A program made the position numbers and the translations under genes. Under the pieces are notes generated by a model. The model ran no database searches and was not told where the DNA came from. It was given only the letters and a program-made list of their open reading frames with translations. Of a stretch of 64,000 bases of DNA, positions 18,169 to 26,232 are shown in pieces (positions within the stretch are counted from its first letter, which is position 1; every line of letters starts with the position of its first letter). This DNA comes from Lachnospiraceae bacterium (GTDB lineage Bacteria; Bacillota; Clostridia; Lachnospirales; Lachnospiraceae), in NCBI GenBank assembly GCA_004552595.1, contig SFNX01000019.1:19041-83040 (forward strand), written 5' to 3'.

Positions 18169-18179
18169 AGGGGTATGAC

Positions 18180-18515
18180 ATGAGCGAACTTTGGAAGGCA
18201 GTAAAAGCAGCTTGGAATCCTGAAACGGCTTGTAAAAAGCGCAAGGAAGATTTTATCTACATCGGCGACAGTGTAATGGTTGCTAGAGGGCGTAAGATTC
18301 CACAGGAAACTTGTGGTAAGGTTTTACGAATGTTTGAAAATCCTTATGACCCGGTAACTTATGACATGGCAAAAGGTGCGCTTGTTTTGCAGACCGCCGG
18401 ACTTGATGTACAGGCGATTCAGTACACAAATGCAAAAGTGCAGCTTGAACTTGATAATGGAAATAAGGTTTATACATACCTGAAAAATCTTGAAAAGACA
18501 GGGAGTGCGATATGA
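18180..18515 (+). CDS. 111-aa hypothetical protein
   Basis: Third gene of the accessory operon, with AAAGGGG as ribosome-binding site. The product begins MSELWKAVKAAWNPETACKK. The middle segment IGDSVMVARGRKIPQETCGK may form a small beta barrel of KOW/SH3 type, which is weak inference. It overlaps the next start by four bases. Confidence 0.6.
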   Translation: MSELWKAVKAAWNPETACKKRKEDFIYIGDSVMVARGRKIPQETCGKVLRMFENPYDPVTYDMAKGALVLQTAGLDVQAIQYTNAKVQLELDNGNKVYTYLKNLEKTGSAI

Positions 18516-18697
18516 AAAGATACCTTGTAAAACACTATGAGACTGTAAACTTTGGAACTTTGGGCGGTTGGAGCAAACAGTATTTTGACACCATTCAGGA
18601 AGCAGTAGCCGCCGCCGGAAAATGGGGTTTTATCGTTGATACTACTACCGATGAAGACATCACCATAAAAGCAAAGGAAGGCACTTACAATGAATAA
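18512..18697 (+). CDS. 61-aa hypothetical protein
   Basis: ATGA overlap with the upstream stop indicates coupled translation, helped by GGGAGTG at 18501-18507. The product begins MKRYLVKHYETVNFGTLGGW. No recognised family. Confidence 0.6.
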   Translation: MKRYLVKHYETVNFGTLGGWSKQYFDTIQEAVAAAGKWGFIVDTTTDEDITIKAKEGTYNE

Positions 18698-18998
18698 TCT
18701 GACAATCGAAGAAGAGAGAACAGGCAAGTATAAGATACCGCCGCATACAATCGACTTTTTCAACCGGGAATTACACGGCGGTATTACGGTTTACTACTGG
18801 GGAACTTATGTAGAAGCCGGAGATTTTGGAACATTTTCAAAAATCATAAGTAAATTGCAGCTTACAGGCGAACAGGTTGAAATGTTTGAAAGTGATAAGG
18901 AACTGGAAGAGTATTGCGACAAATACGGTGCAATGCTGCAAGACATCGACGAGGAATGTACAGTTAGTTATCAGATTAACTTCATTCCAAAAGCATAG
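18690..18998 (+). CDS. 102-aa acidic hypothetical protein
   Basis: It overlaps the previous gene by 8 bases, with AAGGAAGGC as ribosome-binding site. The sequence is rich in Glu and Tyr with a terminal beta-rich stretch (CTVSYQINFIPKA). Function unknown; it belongs to the accessory operon. Confidence 0.6.
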   Translation: MNNLTIEEERTGKYKIPPHTIDFFNRELHGGITVYYWGTYVEAGDFGTFSKIISKLQLTGEQVEMFESDKELEEYCDKYGAMLQDIDEECTVSYQINFIPKA

Positions 18999-19010
18999 GG
19001 GGCGCGCGTT

Positions 19011-19313
19011 ATGTTTGAAACGAAGATTGACGATAAAACTGTAAAGGTTATGCAGCTTGAAGACTGGAAGACAAGCATAGAAAATGACTTCAAACCGGGT
19101 GATTATTTTGACGAGGGTATATCTTGGGATTTGATAAATTGTGTACCGCCGCTAAACTTTGGCAACGGTTATTTTCAGTGCGGTGAGCCTCATTCTTTTG
19201 TAAACGGAAAACAGACATACTTGACGCTTTTAAGAGTAAGCAAAGAGCCGGAAGTATGGCAGTTTTTAGGATATTGCCACGCCGGGCAAACAGTAACGCC
19301 TGACAAGGAGTGA
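19011..19313 (+). CDS. 100-aa hypothetical protein
   Basis: It begins MFETKIDDKTVKVMQLEDW after a GGGGGCG ribosome-binding site. Alpha/beta composition, no recognised family. It is followed closely by the 52-aa gene. Confidence 0.6.
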   Translation: MFETKIDDKTVKVMQLEDWKTSIENDFKPGDYFDEGISWDLINCVPPLNFGNGYFQCGEPHSFVNGKQTYLTLLRVSKEPEVWQFLGYCHAGQTVTPDKE

Positions 19314-19316
19314 ACT

Positions 19317-19475
19317 ATGACAAAATACGATGATGTAAGGGTTATTCAGACCGGCAAGGTTGGACTTGTGATTGAAGTAAAAGACGGTCGTTATCTTGTG
19401 GACTTTGGCGACGCTAAAGAGTGGTTTGACGAGTGCGACTTGCTGCCGGTTGAGCAGGAAGATTGCGAAGATTAA
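19317..19475 (+). CDS. 52-aa small beta-barrel-like protein
   Basis: ATG at 19317 has AAGGAG at 19305-19310 and runs for 52 codons. The pattern VRVIQTGKVGLVIEVKDGRYLVDFGDAKEWFDECDL, read in two parts, resembles short SH3/KOW-like barrels (alternating beta strands with a conserved Gly). It lies in the accessory operon immediately before the HD hydrolase. Confidence 0.6.
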   Translation: MTKYDDVRVIQTGKVGLVIEVKDGRYLVDFGDAKEWFDECDLLPVEQEDCED

Positions 19476-19486
19476 GGGGTAATAAA

Positions 19487-20050
19487 ATGAGCATGGCAAT
19501 TCAGAAGGCGATTATTTACGCGACACTCAAACACGAAGGGCAGAAGCGAAAAGGTACAAACATACCTTATATCGTTCACCCTATGGAAGTTATGCAGATT
19601 CTTACTGAATTGCGATGTACTGAAAATGTAATTATCGTCGGAATCCTACATGATACACTTGAAGACACGGACGCAACGCCGGAAGAGATTAGGCAACTTT
19701 TCGGGGCTGATGTTTTATCAATCGTTCAGGGTGAAAGTGAAGACAAAAGTAAAACATGGAAGGAACGAAAAGCGGCGACTATTGAGCGACTTAAAGGCGA
19801 CAATCCGGCAACTAAACTTGTTTGTTTCGCTGATAAACTCTCTAATATTCGCAGTATGTACCACGATAAACTGGAAGTAGGCGCGGAACTTTGGAAGCGA
19901 TTTAACGCCGATAAAGATTCTATTGAGTGGTATTATCGCGGAGTTGCAGCAGCTTTATTGAATCCGGGAACTGACGGAAAAATGAGCAGCGCGGCGTATT
20001 CAAAACTTTATAAGGAGTTCAAAAAGACTATTGACAAGGTATTTCAATAA
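19487..20050 (+). CDS. HD-domain alarmone hydrolase-like protein (MESH1/SpoT-hydrolase type)
   Basis: The 187-aa protein carries the metal-binding set of SpoT/MESH1 hydrolases: IVHPMEV (His31), LHDTLEDT (His55-Asp56, Glu59-Asp60) and CFADKLSN (Asp116, Asn120). Such enzymes remove the 3' pyrophosphate of (p)ppGpp, and some act as antitoxins to toxic small alarmone synthetases. The ATG at 19487, with AAGGGGT before it, is preferred over an upstream in-frame TTG at 19463. It is last in the repressor-controlled operon and lies 3.4 kb from a RelA/SpoT-like gene of the same phage. Confidence 0.8.
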   Translation: MSMAIQKAIIYATLKHEGQKRKGTNIPYIVHPMEVMQILTELRCTENVIIVGILHDTLEDTDATPEEIRQLFGADVLSIVQGESEDKSKTWKERKAATIERLKGDNPATKLVCFADKLSNIRSMYHDKLEVGAELWKRFNADKDSIEWYYRGVAAALLNPGTDGKMSSAAYSKLYKEFKKTIDKVFQ

Positions 20051-20063
20051 ACGGTCTTAAAAC

Positions 20064-20092
20064 TTGACAAATAGAGCCATAGATTTTAGAAT
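20064..20092 (+). promoter_or_regulatory. promoter of the protease-capsid operon
   Basis: TTGACA (20064-20069), a 17-base spacer and TAGAAT (20087-20092). A leader of about 140 bases with motif and terminator-like hairpin separates it from the gene at 20,241. Confidence 0.8.
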
Positions 20093-20144
20093 GTAGAAAA
20101 TAAGAGTTTTTAACAAAAAACTTCTTGAATAAGATTCCATGTGA

Positions 20145-20220
20145 TTTGCACTCTAAGAAGGCAGTCTCGGAAAAAGACGGTACGGCTTGTACTGAACTTT
20201 TGCGGACTGTCTTTTTTTTT
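20145..20220 (+). terminator. conserved late leader: TTTGCACT motif and terminator-like hairpin
   Basis: TTTGCACT starts at 20145 and is followed by an AGAAGGCAG string. GGCAGTCT (20160-20167) pairs with GGACTGTC (20204-20211), followed by nine T. The T-run ends 20 bases before the protease ATG. The same arrangement recurs at 29,456 and 37,088. Confidence 0.75.
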
Positions 20221-20240
20221 ATTTCTTTTCGGGGTGCATA

Positions 20241-21752
20241 ATGACCGATACAGACAAGTTCAATGATGTTTATCTCAATTTGGAGATACGAAAATCCGCA
20301 GGAAAAACAGACGACTTTGGAAATTATATTTTTGAAGTAGAAGCGTCAAACGAAAATCTTGACTTACAGAATCAGATTGTATTGCAGCGCGCTTTAATGG
20401 AATCAAAAGACGAGTTCTTAAAGGGCGGCGTTATTTCTTTTGACCATTTACACAAGCGCAGAGACGAAAAGGGCAATGTTATTTCAGACCCTTCAATGGT
20501 TATCGGTGAGCCGATAGATGTTTATTTTGACGAAGAAAACAAAAAGACAATCGTAAAAGGTAAACTCTACTCAAACAACGATAAAGCAAAAGACCTGATT
20601 AAAATGCTTAAAGCCGGTTCTACAAGAGTACGCGCCAGTGTCGGCGGTATTTTCCCACAGGTAGTAAAGAATCTTAAAACCGGCGTTGAGAAAATCACTC
20701 ATGTACTTTGGAATGACCTTGCACTTACAACTAGCCCAGTAAATAACACGGTAGGAAGTGCAGTTTTTGCAAAAAGCATGACGGCGGCGGAGTTTGTAGA
20801 TTATTTGCCGCTTGAATTAAAAAAATCACTTTGCGCCGGATATAACACGGATTCCGCTACAAAGACCGGCGGACAGGCACTTATCCCGGAAGATGTAAAC
20901 ACAAAAACTATTGATGTTTCAAACACTCACGCAATCAGTAAATCCGATGTAAACGAAGAAGAAATCATAGCGCAGCTTGTTGAACTTGCTAAGAATCGCA
21001 GAATCAACGGCAAAGACGACGCTATTGAGTTCTTAATTTTACACGGTATTTCAAAGGAAAAAGCCGGGGAGATTACCTCGGAAATTATAAATCAAGGGGG
21101 GCAAATGATGAAAAAATCATTTTCCAATGCGGTTTCTGACCTTCTGAAATCTCTCACAGGCGGCAATCCAAAGGACGATGACGAAGACATCAAGAAAGGC
21201 AACGAAGACGGCGCAAACGCTGACGACGAAAACCTCGATGATGAAAACGACGACATTGACCTTGACGATGAAGACGAAGACGAGGACGACGAAGACGAAG
21301 AAAACGAAGACGGCGGCGAAAATGATGATGAAGACATGGTAGACGGCGGCGAAGTGTTGAAAGCACTGGACGCTTCAATTACTACTTTGGCTAAATCACA
21401 GAAAGCCACAGAAAAACGCCTTAACGATTTAGGTGAGGCTATTGTCGGACTTGCAGAAATGGTTTCAGCAATCGGAAATCAGAAGATTCCACCTCGCACA
21501 GTGCTTAACAAGAGCATGAACGCAGACGGCGGAAACAACGCAGGTAAGCAGAATCTTTCGGCTAGACCTACAGAAGACGACCTGTACAATGTGCAGCTTG
21601 TTCTTAAAAAGGCAGTAGACGAAGGCGAAATCGACATGATTCAGTCGAGCATGATTTCATCGGACTTTCAGAAGTGCATGAACACCGGAAGACCTATGAA
21701 TCCAAAATATTTTGAGTTCTTGCAGACAAGGCTCAACAAGGGGGCAAAATAA
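20241..21752 (+). CDS. prohead protease-scaffold fusion
   Basis: The N-terminal part (about 1-190) has an S78-like prohead protease pattern: SFDHLH (about 66-71), VKGKL, and KAGSTRVRASVGG with a candidate catalytic Ser (about 131). The C-terminal half is extremely acidic (about 310-370), then coiled-coil, typical of scaffold. Residues about 192-218 closely resemble the N-terminus of the capsid protein encoded next. An internal in-frame ATG at 21105 with a strong ribosome-binding site would make a separate scaffold, as Nu3 within C of lambda. The stop overlaps the capsid start (TAATG). Confidence 0.8.
   Translation: MTDTDKFNDVYLNLEIRKSAGKTDDFGNYIFEVEASNENLDLQNQIVLQRALMESKDEFLKGGVISFDHLHKRRDEKGNVISDPSMVIGEPIDVYFDEENKKTIVKGKLYSNNDKAKDLIKMLKAGSTRVRASVGGIFPQVVKNLKTGVEKITHVLWNDLALTTSPVNNTVGSAVFAKSMTAAEFVDYLPLELKKSLCAGYNTDSATKTGGQALIPEDVNTKTIDVSNTHAISKSDVNEEEIIAQLVELAKNRRINGKDDAIEFLILHGISKEKAGEITSEIINQGGQMMKKSFSNAVSDLLKSLTGGNPKDDDEDIKKGNEDGANADDENLDDENDDIDLDDEDEDEDDEDEENEDGGENDDEDMVDGGEVLKALDASITTLAKSQKATEKRLNDLGEAIVGLAEMVSAIGNQKIPPRTVLNKSMNADGGNNAGKQNLSARPTEDDLYNVQLVLKKAVDEGEIDMIQSSMISSDFQKCMNTGRPMNPKYFEFLQTRLNKGAK
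21105..21752 (+). CDS. scaffold protein from internal start (nested in protease gene)
   Basis: The in-frame ATG ATG pair at 21105-21110 is preceded by AAGGGGGG (21094-21101), one of the best ribosome-binding sites in the phage. The product, about 215 aa, begins MMKKSFSNAVSDLLKS. It contains the acidic run and the C-terminal helices expected of a scaffold without the protease domain. Confidence 0.65.
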   Translation: MMKKSFSNAVSDLLKSLTGGNPKDDDEDIKKGNEDGANADDENLDDENDDIDLDDEDEDEDDEDEENEDGGENDDEDMVDGGEVLKALDASITTLAKSQKATEKRLNDLGEAIVGLAEMVSAIGNQKIPPRTVLNKSMNADGGNNAGKQNLSARPTEDDLYNVQLVLKKAVDEGEIDMIQSSMISSDFQKCMNTGRPMNPKYFEFLQTRLNKGAK

Positions 21753-23155
21753 TGGCAGGATTTTTTGACAATGTTTCTTCCGGCGAAATGAGCGCAGGTG
21801 AAGTAAACGAATTGCAGAAAGCACTTGCAGCCGGTTACGGAACAGATTCCTCACAGTTTACCGGTGGTCGCGCTCTGATTCCTGAAAATCTTGAATCAGA
21901 AGTAGTAAATGTTGTTGCACAGTTGAAAGAAGACTGTAAAGTTATGAACAGTGTTAAGAAGACACCTGTTCGCTCAACAGTGCATGAAGTTAACTTGCGT
22001 ACTGGACACGGTGATTATCGCCACCTTTCTGTAGCAGAAGGCGGAGCGTCAATCGACACAGACCAGTCTCTTGAACGCAAGACTTTTGCAATGAAATATT
22101 TGCAGACACGCCGTTCTGTTACAAAACAGATGGAAGCTGCCGAAACATTTGAAGGCGCACTCGCAAGCGAAAAACTTGCCGGTGTTGAAACAATCATCAA
22201 GGGTGCTGAATATCAGTGTTTCCACGGTGATTCTACTATCGTTCCTACAGAGTTCGACGGATTCCTTGCTTCTATCAAGAAAGCAAACGCAGCAGACCAA
22301 AACATCATCAACCTTAAAGGTTCTACACTTGGTAACTATGGTGAGAAGATTTTTGACGAAATCGCCGCTATGGTTCGTGGTAAGGGTGGGTTCCTTGACA
22401 AGGCACTTTTCCCTACAGTTCTTGCAAAAGACATTAAGGAAATTTTCGCTGACAAGCAGCGTTATCTGATGAACAATCCTATTCCTAACCTTTCTTTCAA
22501 GACAATTCCTGACTATGGAACTGCAATCGGTGCAAACATTGCATTGAGCGGTGAAGAAGCCGGTGATGATATGTTCTTTGAAGTAAAGGGCGAAGTAGTA
22601 GCAGAAGGCGACACAACTCGTAGACCTGCTGCTCCTGCAAGCGTTACTGCAAGCGCAAGCGGTTCAGGTTCATCATTCACTGCAAACGACGCAGGTGATT
22701 ATATGTACACTGTACACGCCGTAAACCAGTACGGTATTTCCGCAGGTACTTCAATCGCTGCTGCCGTAACAGTTGCCGCAGGAAACAAAGTAGCACTTAC
22801 AATTACACCGGGTTCAGGTGTTGCCGCAACCGGCTTCATTATCTGCCGTTCTAAGAAGGACGACACAAAGGTAATGGAAATGGATAAGGTAGCAAATAGC
22901 GGAAGCGCTACAACCGTTTACGAAGATACAAACGATGAACTTCCGGGAACTGCTTCTATGATTTTCCTTCCAAAGAAGCGTTTTCAGCCGGTGTACACAT
23001 TCGGACAGTTGCTCCCGGCTTGTACATTCCCTCTCGCGCCTACAAATACCGCAGAAACTCCTTTCCTCGTAATGCTTTACGGTGGTCTCGAAGTTCGTGC
23101 GCCTAAACATTGTGGACTTGTTAAGAACATTTCTTACAACGGAGGCTTGTACTAA
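21752..23155 (+). CDS. major capsid protein with Ig/FN3-like insertion
   Basis: The 467-aa protein sits directly after the protease-scaffold gene. Its N-terminus (about 18-45) carries AGYGTDSSQFTGGRALIPEN, nearly repeated in the protease. Residues about 50-285 resemble an HK97-fold shell protein. Residues about 291-400 (RRPAAPASVTASASGSG, then VNQYGISAGTS) form a Thr/Ala/Gly-rich beta domain like an FN3 or Ig fold, likely surface-exposed on the capsid. The C-terminus returns to capsid-like sequence. It would form the icosahedral shell. Confidence 0.85.
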   Translation: MAGFFDNVSSGEMSAGEVNELQKALAAGYGTDSSQFTGGRALIPENLESEVVNVVAQLKEDCKVMNSVKKTPVRSTVHEVNLRTGHGDYRHLSVAEGGASIDTDQSLERKTFAMKYLQTRRSVTKQMEAAETFEGALASEKLAGVETIIKGAEYQCFHGDSTIVPTEFDGFLASIKKANAADQNIINLKGSTLGNYGEKIFDEIAAMVRGKGGFLDKALFPTVLAKDIKEIFADKQRYLMNNPIPNLSFKTIPDYGTAIGANIALSGEEAGDDMFFEVKGEVVAEGDTTRRPAAPASVTASASGSGSSFTANDAGDYMYTVHAVNQYGISAGTSIAAAVTVAAGNKVALTITPGSGVAATGFIICRSKKDDTKVMEMDKVANSGSATTVYEDTNDELPGTASMIFLPKKRFQPVYTFGQLLPACTFPLAPTNTAETPFLVMLYGGLEVRAPKHCGLVKNISYNGGLY

Positions 23156-23538
23156 TGGCAAAAACAACAACATCAAAGACACAGAAAACTGATGTTGCCA
23201 AAAAGCCTACAGTAGCCGCTGCTAAACCGGCGGTTACTGAAAAGGTTGAGACAGTCGTAGAAGTAAAGACTGACGCAACAACAGTAGAAAAGGCAGAATC
23301 GCAGGAAGATTCTAAACCGGCGGTTACTGAAAAGCCCGAACAGAATGACGAGAACGGTTTGCCGTTCAAAGTTAATTCTGACGGAACTGTAAATGTGTGG
23401 TCGGTAAAAAGAGCCGGTCGCTCGGTTACAGGTTCTACCGGCGAAGTCATTACTTTTGACGATGAAGGCTTTGCCAAAGTCAAGTTAGAGGACGCGCTGC
23501 ATTTTAAAGATGTACCGGGATTCTCTTTCACAAAATAA
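23155..23538 (+). CDS. 127-aa head-associated protein, Lys/Ala/Thr-rich N-terminus
   Basis: It overlaps the capsid stop by one base (TAATG). The N-terminal 65 residues are low complexity, with KPAVTEK occurring twice (about 24 and 55). The C-terminal 60 residues, starting NGLPFKVNSDGTVNVW, look folded and beta-rich. Position suggests a head decoration or head-completion protein. No family is recognised. Confidence 0.6.
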   Translation: MAKTTTSKTQKTDVAKKPTVAAAKPAVTEKVETVVEVKTDATTVEKAESQEDSKPAVTEKPEQNDENGLPFKVNSDGTVNVWSVKRAGRSVTGSTGEVITFDDEGFAKVKLEDALHFKDVPGFSFTK

Positions 23539-23563
23539 GAATCTTCAAAAAGGAGTGTGAAAA

Positions 23564-24691
23564 TTGATTACTGCAAGTTCAATAAACAACAAGATTTTAG
23601 TGTCAATCAACGATAATGCACATTCAAGTTATCGACTTGAAAGACATTCATACAATGATGATACATATCTTGTTTGGACGGCTAACGGTTTTTGCACTCC
23701 TGATGAAGAGAATCCGGCAATCGCCGTAAACGGTGATATTGTCGATTCAAACGCACAATCAAATACACTTTACGCATACCGCTATGTAGATTTTGAAGCG
23801 GAAAATCCACAGGACACAGATTATATTTATTCAAACTGGGTAAGAAACGGCGGCGACGGTGCTATAGGTTACACTTTCGGCAATTATAAAGTACCTGCCG
23901 GACAGTGGGGAAACATCGTAACGCCTGATGATTTGAGATTTACTTACCTTTGGGGTACTGATTTTAAGGCTACAAACGGACAGAGTTATACTGACGAACA
24001 GATTCAGTATTTCATTGATTCAGCGGTCGCAGAATTGGAGCGGCAGCTTGATATTACGATTAAGAAAAAGAAAATCAGATACAATGCAGCAGAAAGAAAT
24101 CTTGCTAAAGGTACTGATTACGATATAGACGAAGCGGTTTACGACTTCAAGTTTTCGCGTATTTCACGATATGGATATATCAAAACACGCCGCAAACCGA
24201 TTATTAAACTTCACAAACTTTCATTGCTTACTCGTTGGCAGGGTGTAAAAGACCTTACACAGACTACCATTATTGATAAAACAAAAGGTGTTCTTAAACT
24301 TATGGAACGCCCTATAAGACCTTCCGAAACTTCAAGCGGTATTCAGACCGCTATAGGCGTTTACGGAAATCAAACATTATCCGCACAGTTATTCTATGCG
24401 ATTGATTATGACGCAGGTTATGAAACATCGGACGACGTACCACAGGATTTAAGAGAAGTTATTGCTAAACAGGCTGCAATAAGTCTTTTGAATATTGTCG
24501 GCGACGGCTTGATGTCGGGATTCTCTTCAAGTTCATTAAGCATGGACGGACTTTCAGAATCATTCAGTTCTACACAGTCGGCTACAAGTGCCTATTTTGG
24601 TGCGCGTATCGCCGTGTATAAAGACGACATCAAAGAGTACATAAAAGCAAACAAAAATAAGTTTGCAAATATGGCAATCGGCGCAATTTAA
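23564..24691 (+). CDS. head-tail connector (adaptor) protein
   Basis: It starts with TTG at 23564; AAGGAGTG at 23550-23557 supports this start, and no ATG is nearby. The N-terminus is extended. The middle contains helices with YTDEQIQYFIDSAVAELERQ, and the C-terminus has DVPQDLREVIAKQAA and a Ser-rich loop before a terminal helix. This order fits gp6-like connectors that join portal and neck. Position after capsid and before the neck genes agrees. Confidence 0.7.
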   Translation: MITASSINNKILVSINDNAHSSYRLERHSYNDDTYLVWTANGFCTPDEENPAIAVNGDIVDSNAQSNTLYAYRYVDFEAENPQDTDYIYSNWVRNGGDGAIGYTFGNYKVPAGQWGNIVTPDDLRFTYLWGTDFKATNGQSYTDEQIQYFIDSAVAELERQLDITIKKKKIRYNAAERNLAKGTDYDIDEAVYDFKFSRISRYGYIKTRRKPIIKLHKLSLLTRWQGVKDLTQTTIIDKTKGVLKLMERPIRPSETSSGIQTAIGVYGNQTLSAQLFYAIDYDAGYETSDDVPQDLREVIAKQAAISLLNIVGDGLMSGFSSSSLSMDGLSESFSSTQSATSAYFGARIAVYKDDIKEYIKANKNKFANMAIGAI

Positions 24692-24732
24692 CATAGTGAA
24701 AAATTACCTAAAGGGTAATTAAGGGGGAATAT

Positions 24733-24933
24733 ATGTTTGAAAAGATTAAGGCATTTTTCGCAAGCAAGACTGTAAAAATCGTTGCTTGGGTTGTACTTGC
24801 ACTTGATGTAACCGCTTTAATTATTGGCGGTGCAACAACAGTTGAAATCACTGACGGTATCGCACTCATAGCCGGAGTTATCGCTGCCGTTTCACTGGTT
24901 ATCGCTTTTATCGCAGAGCGAATCAAAAAGTAA
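24733..24933 (+). CDS. 66-aa small membrane protein with two hydrophobic segments
   Basis: Two predicted membrane segments, about residues 14-34 and 42-60, are separated by a short turn (TTVEITDG), with a basic C-terminus. The ribosome-binding site AAGGGGG is at 24721-24727, just after a small hairpin (ATTACC/GGGTAAT). Such small membrane proteins among neck genes are common, but the function is unknown. Confidence 0.65.
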   Translation: MFEKIKAFFASKTVKIVAWVVLALDVTALIIGGATTVEITDGIALIAGVIAAVSLVIAFIAERIKK

Positions 24934-24960
24934 CTCTTACCGTATCGCGTTACTTTTTGG

Positions 24961-25026
24961 GGGTGTTGTCGGTGCTTTTTTTTCTCCTTTTCAAAGAAAT
25001 TTTCACGCCGGCAACGCCCTTTTTTT
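24961..25026 (+). terminator. strong terminator-like hairpin upstream of the lipase gene
   Basis: GGGTGTTGTCGG (24961-24972) pairs over 12 positions, with two wobbles, with CCGGCAACGCCC (25008-25019), followed by seven T. It ends 32 bases before the lipase ATG. Confidence 0.75.
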
Positions 25027-25058
25027 CTTTTTTAATAAATGTAAATGAGAGGGCAACA

Positions 25059-25688
25059 ATGAAACCGTGGGAACTTTACAACTATCAGAAAGACATTGAT
25101 TACAGGACTAACACTTTTGACTACGATTGGCGCGTAAAAGTTGATAACGACGAAAGAACAATCTATGTATTTTCGCAGTTTTCAACAAGCGTTATCGACT
25201 GGATTGTGAACTTCTTATTTTTCATGATTCCACAGGTTAGACAGTGGTATGTATATTTCGCTTGCTTGGGTTGGCAGACTACTTTTAATTCCTGCAAAGG
25301 CTTGTTTATGAATGAGGTTTTAATGGCTATGAATACCTTCCCGGACTATAAGGTAGTTGTTTGCGGTCATTCATACGGCGGCGCAGGTTCAGTATTGGCA
25401 GGAATTGAAATCTTTTTCCAGTCGGGAAGAAAGCCGGATTTAGTTACTTTCGGCGCGCCTAAACCGCTAGTATTTTTCATTACAAAACTTATTTCACGGC
25501 TTTTCTTTGGCAAGGTTATGCAGTACGCGCACTGGTGCGACATTGTTACTTATATGCCGCCTTTACTGGGATATTGGAATGTGAAAGTTATCCGGCTTGG
25601 TAAGTTCAGTTTTAAGGGCTTATTCAATCCGCAGAAATACCATTGTATTTATGGCGATGAATCGCTTTATGAAAATATAAAGGAGTGA
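25059..25688 (+). CDS. class 3 lipase-like alpha/beta hydrolase
   Basis: A complete triad is visible in the 209-aa product: Ser105 in CGHSYGG (GxSxG), Asp161 in WCDIVTYMPP, and His195 in KYHCIYGD. LVTFGAPKP is also typical of Lipase_3. A hydrophobic segment at about 45-70 may contact membrane. ATG at 25059 with GAGAGGG upstream is preferred over a GTG at 24957, which would be inside the upstream terminator. Location between connector genes suggests co-expression with the virion. Its target, lipid or cell-envelope ester, is unknown. Confidence 0.8.
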   Translation: MKPWELYNYQKDIDYRTNTFDYDWRVKVDNDERTIYVFSQFSTSVIDWIVNFLFFMIPQVRQWYVYFACLGWQTTFNSCKGLFMNEVLMAMNTFPDYKVVVCGHSYGGAGSVLAGIEIFFQSGRKPDLVTFGAPKPLVFFITKLISRLFFGKVMQYAHWCDIVTYMPPLLGYWNVKVIRLGKFSFKGLFNPQKYHCIYGDESLYENIKE

Positions 25689-25695
25689 AAAAACT

Positions 25696-25905
25696 ATGAA
25701 ACTGTATGTAGAGCGCATGATTAAGGAACGCGACGACCTGAAAGGAAGAATCAAGAAGGCTAAAGCTGCACTTGAAAACAATCCTTTCGACATGACAGAG
25801 ACCGGGAAAGAACTTCTGACGGAGCAGGTAAAATCAATGGAAAGTTACCTTGCTATCCTGAATCAGAGAATTGAGTATGAATCCGGCGGCGAAATCAGAG
25901 CATAG
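25696..25905 (+). CDS. 69-aa coiled-coil protein
   Basis: Begins MKLYVERMIKERDDLKGRIK and is helical throughout, with heptad-like spacing, ending in a short acidic tail. AAAGGAGTG precedes it. Such proteins are common in phage structural operons, with unknown role. Confidence 0.65.
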   Translation: MKLYVERMIKERDDLKGRIKKAKAALENNPFDMTETGKELLTEQVKSMESYLAILNQRIEYESGGEIRA

Positions 25906-25950
25906 GCAGATAATTTTTCTGTTTATATAAATTTTTAAGGGGGTGTTATT

Positions 25951-26154
25951 ATGGCACTGGAAAAACTTAAAAGAGGCTGCCCTTATGGGAAAGAAATTGC
26001 CGAAGAAATCGAAAAAGGCGGAAACGCAGGTATTGAAACAAGACTTGCAGCACTTGAAACAATGTTTGCGGCAGTTCTTGCAGCTAAAGACACAGACAAC
26101 GGAAAAACTTTGCAGATTGATTCAAACGGCAAGGTTGCACTCGTTACTGTTTAA
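25951..26154 (+). CDS. 67-aa hypothetical protein
   Basis: ATG at 25951 has AAGGGGG at 25938-25944. The product, MALEKLKRGCPYGKEI onward, has a central helix (ETRLAALETMFAAVLAAK) and a terminal beta hairpin (KTLQIDSNGKVALVTV). It may be a small trimerising or decoration protein, inferred only from this shape. No family is recognised. Confidence 0.6.
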   Translation: MALEKLKRGCPYGKEIAEEIEKGGNAGIETRLAALETMFAAVLAAKDTDNGKTLQIDSNGKVALVTV

Positions 26155-26232
26155 TTCTCCTGATGTTCGGGCAGGAAACGGAAAACGCCAGGACATAACA
26201 GGCAGATACGGCGTAGTGTAAAGAGGTAAACA

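Noticed and set aside
24957..25058. Lipase start at GTG 24957 with an N-terminal hydrophobic segment
   Set aside because: The segment is encoded by the arms and T-run of a 12-bp terminator-like hairpin, and ATG 25059 has a proper ribosome-binding site.
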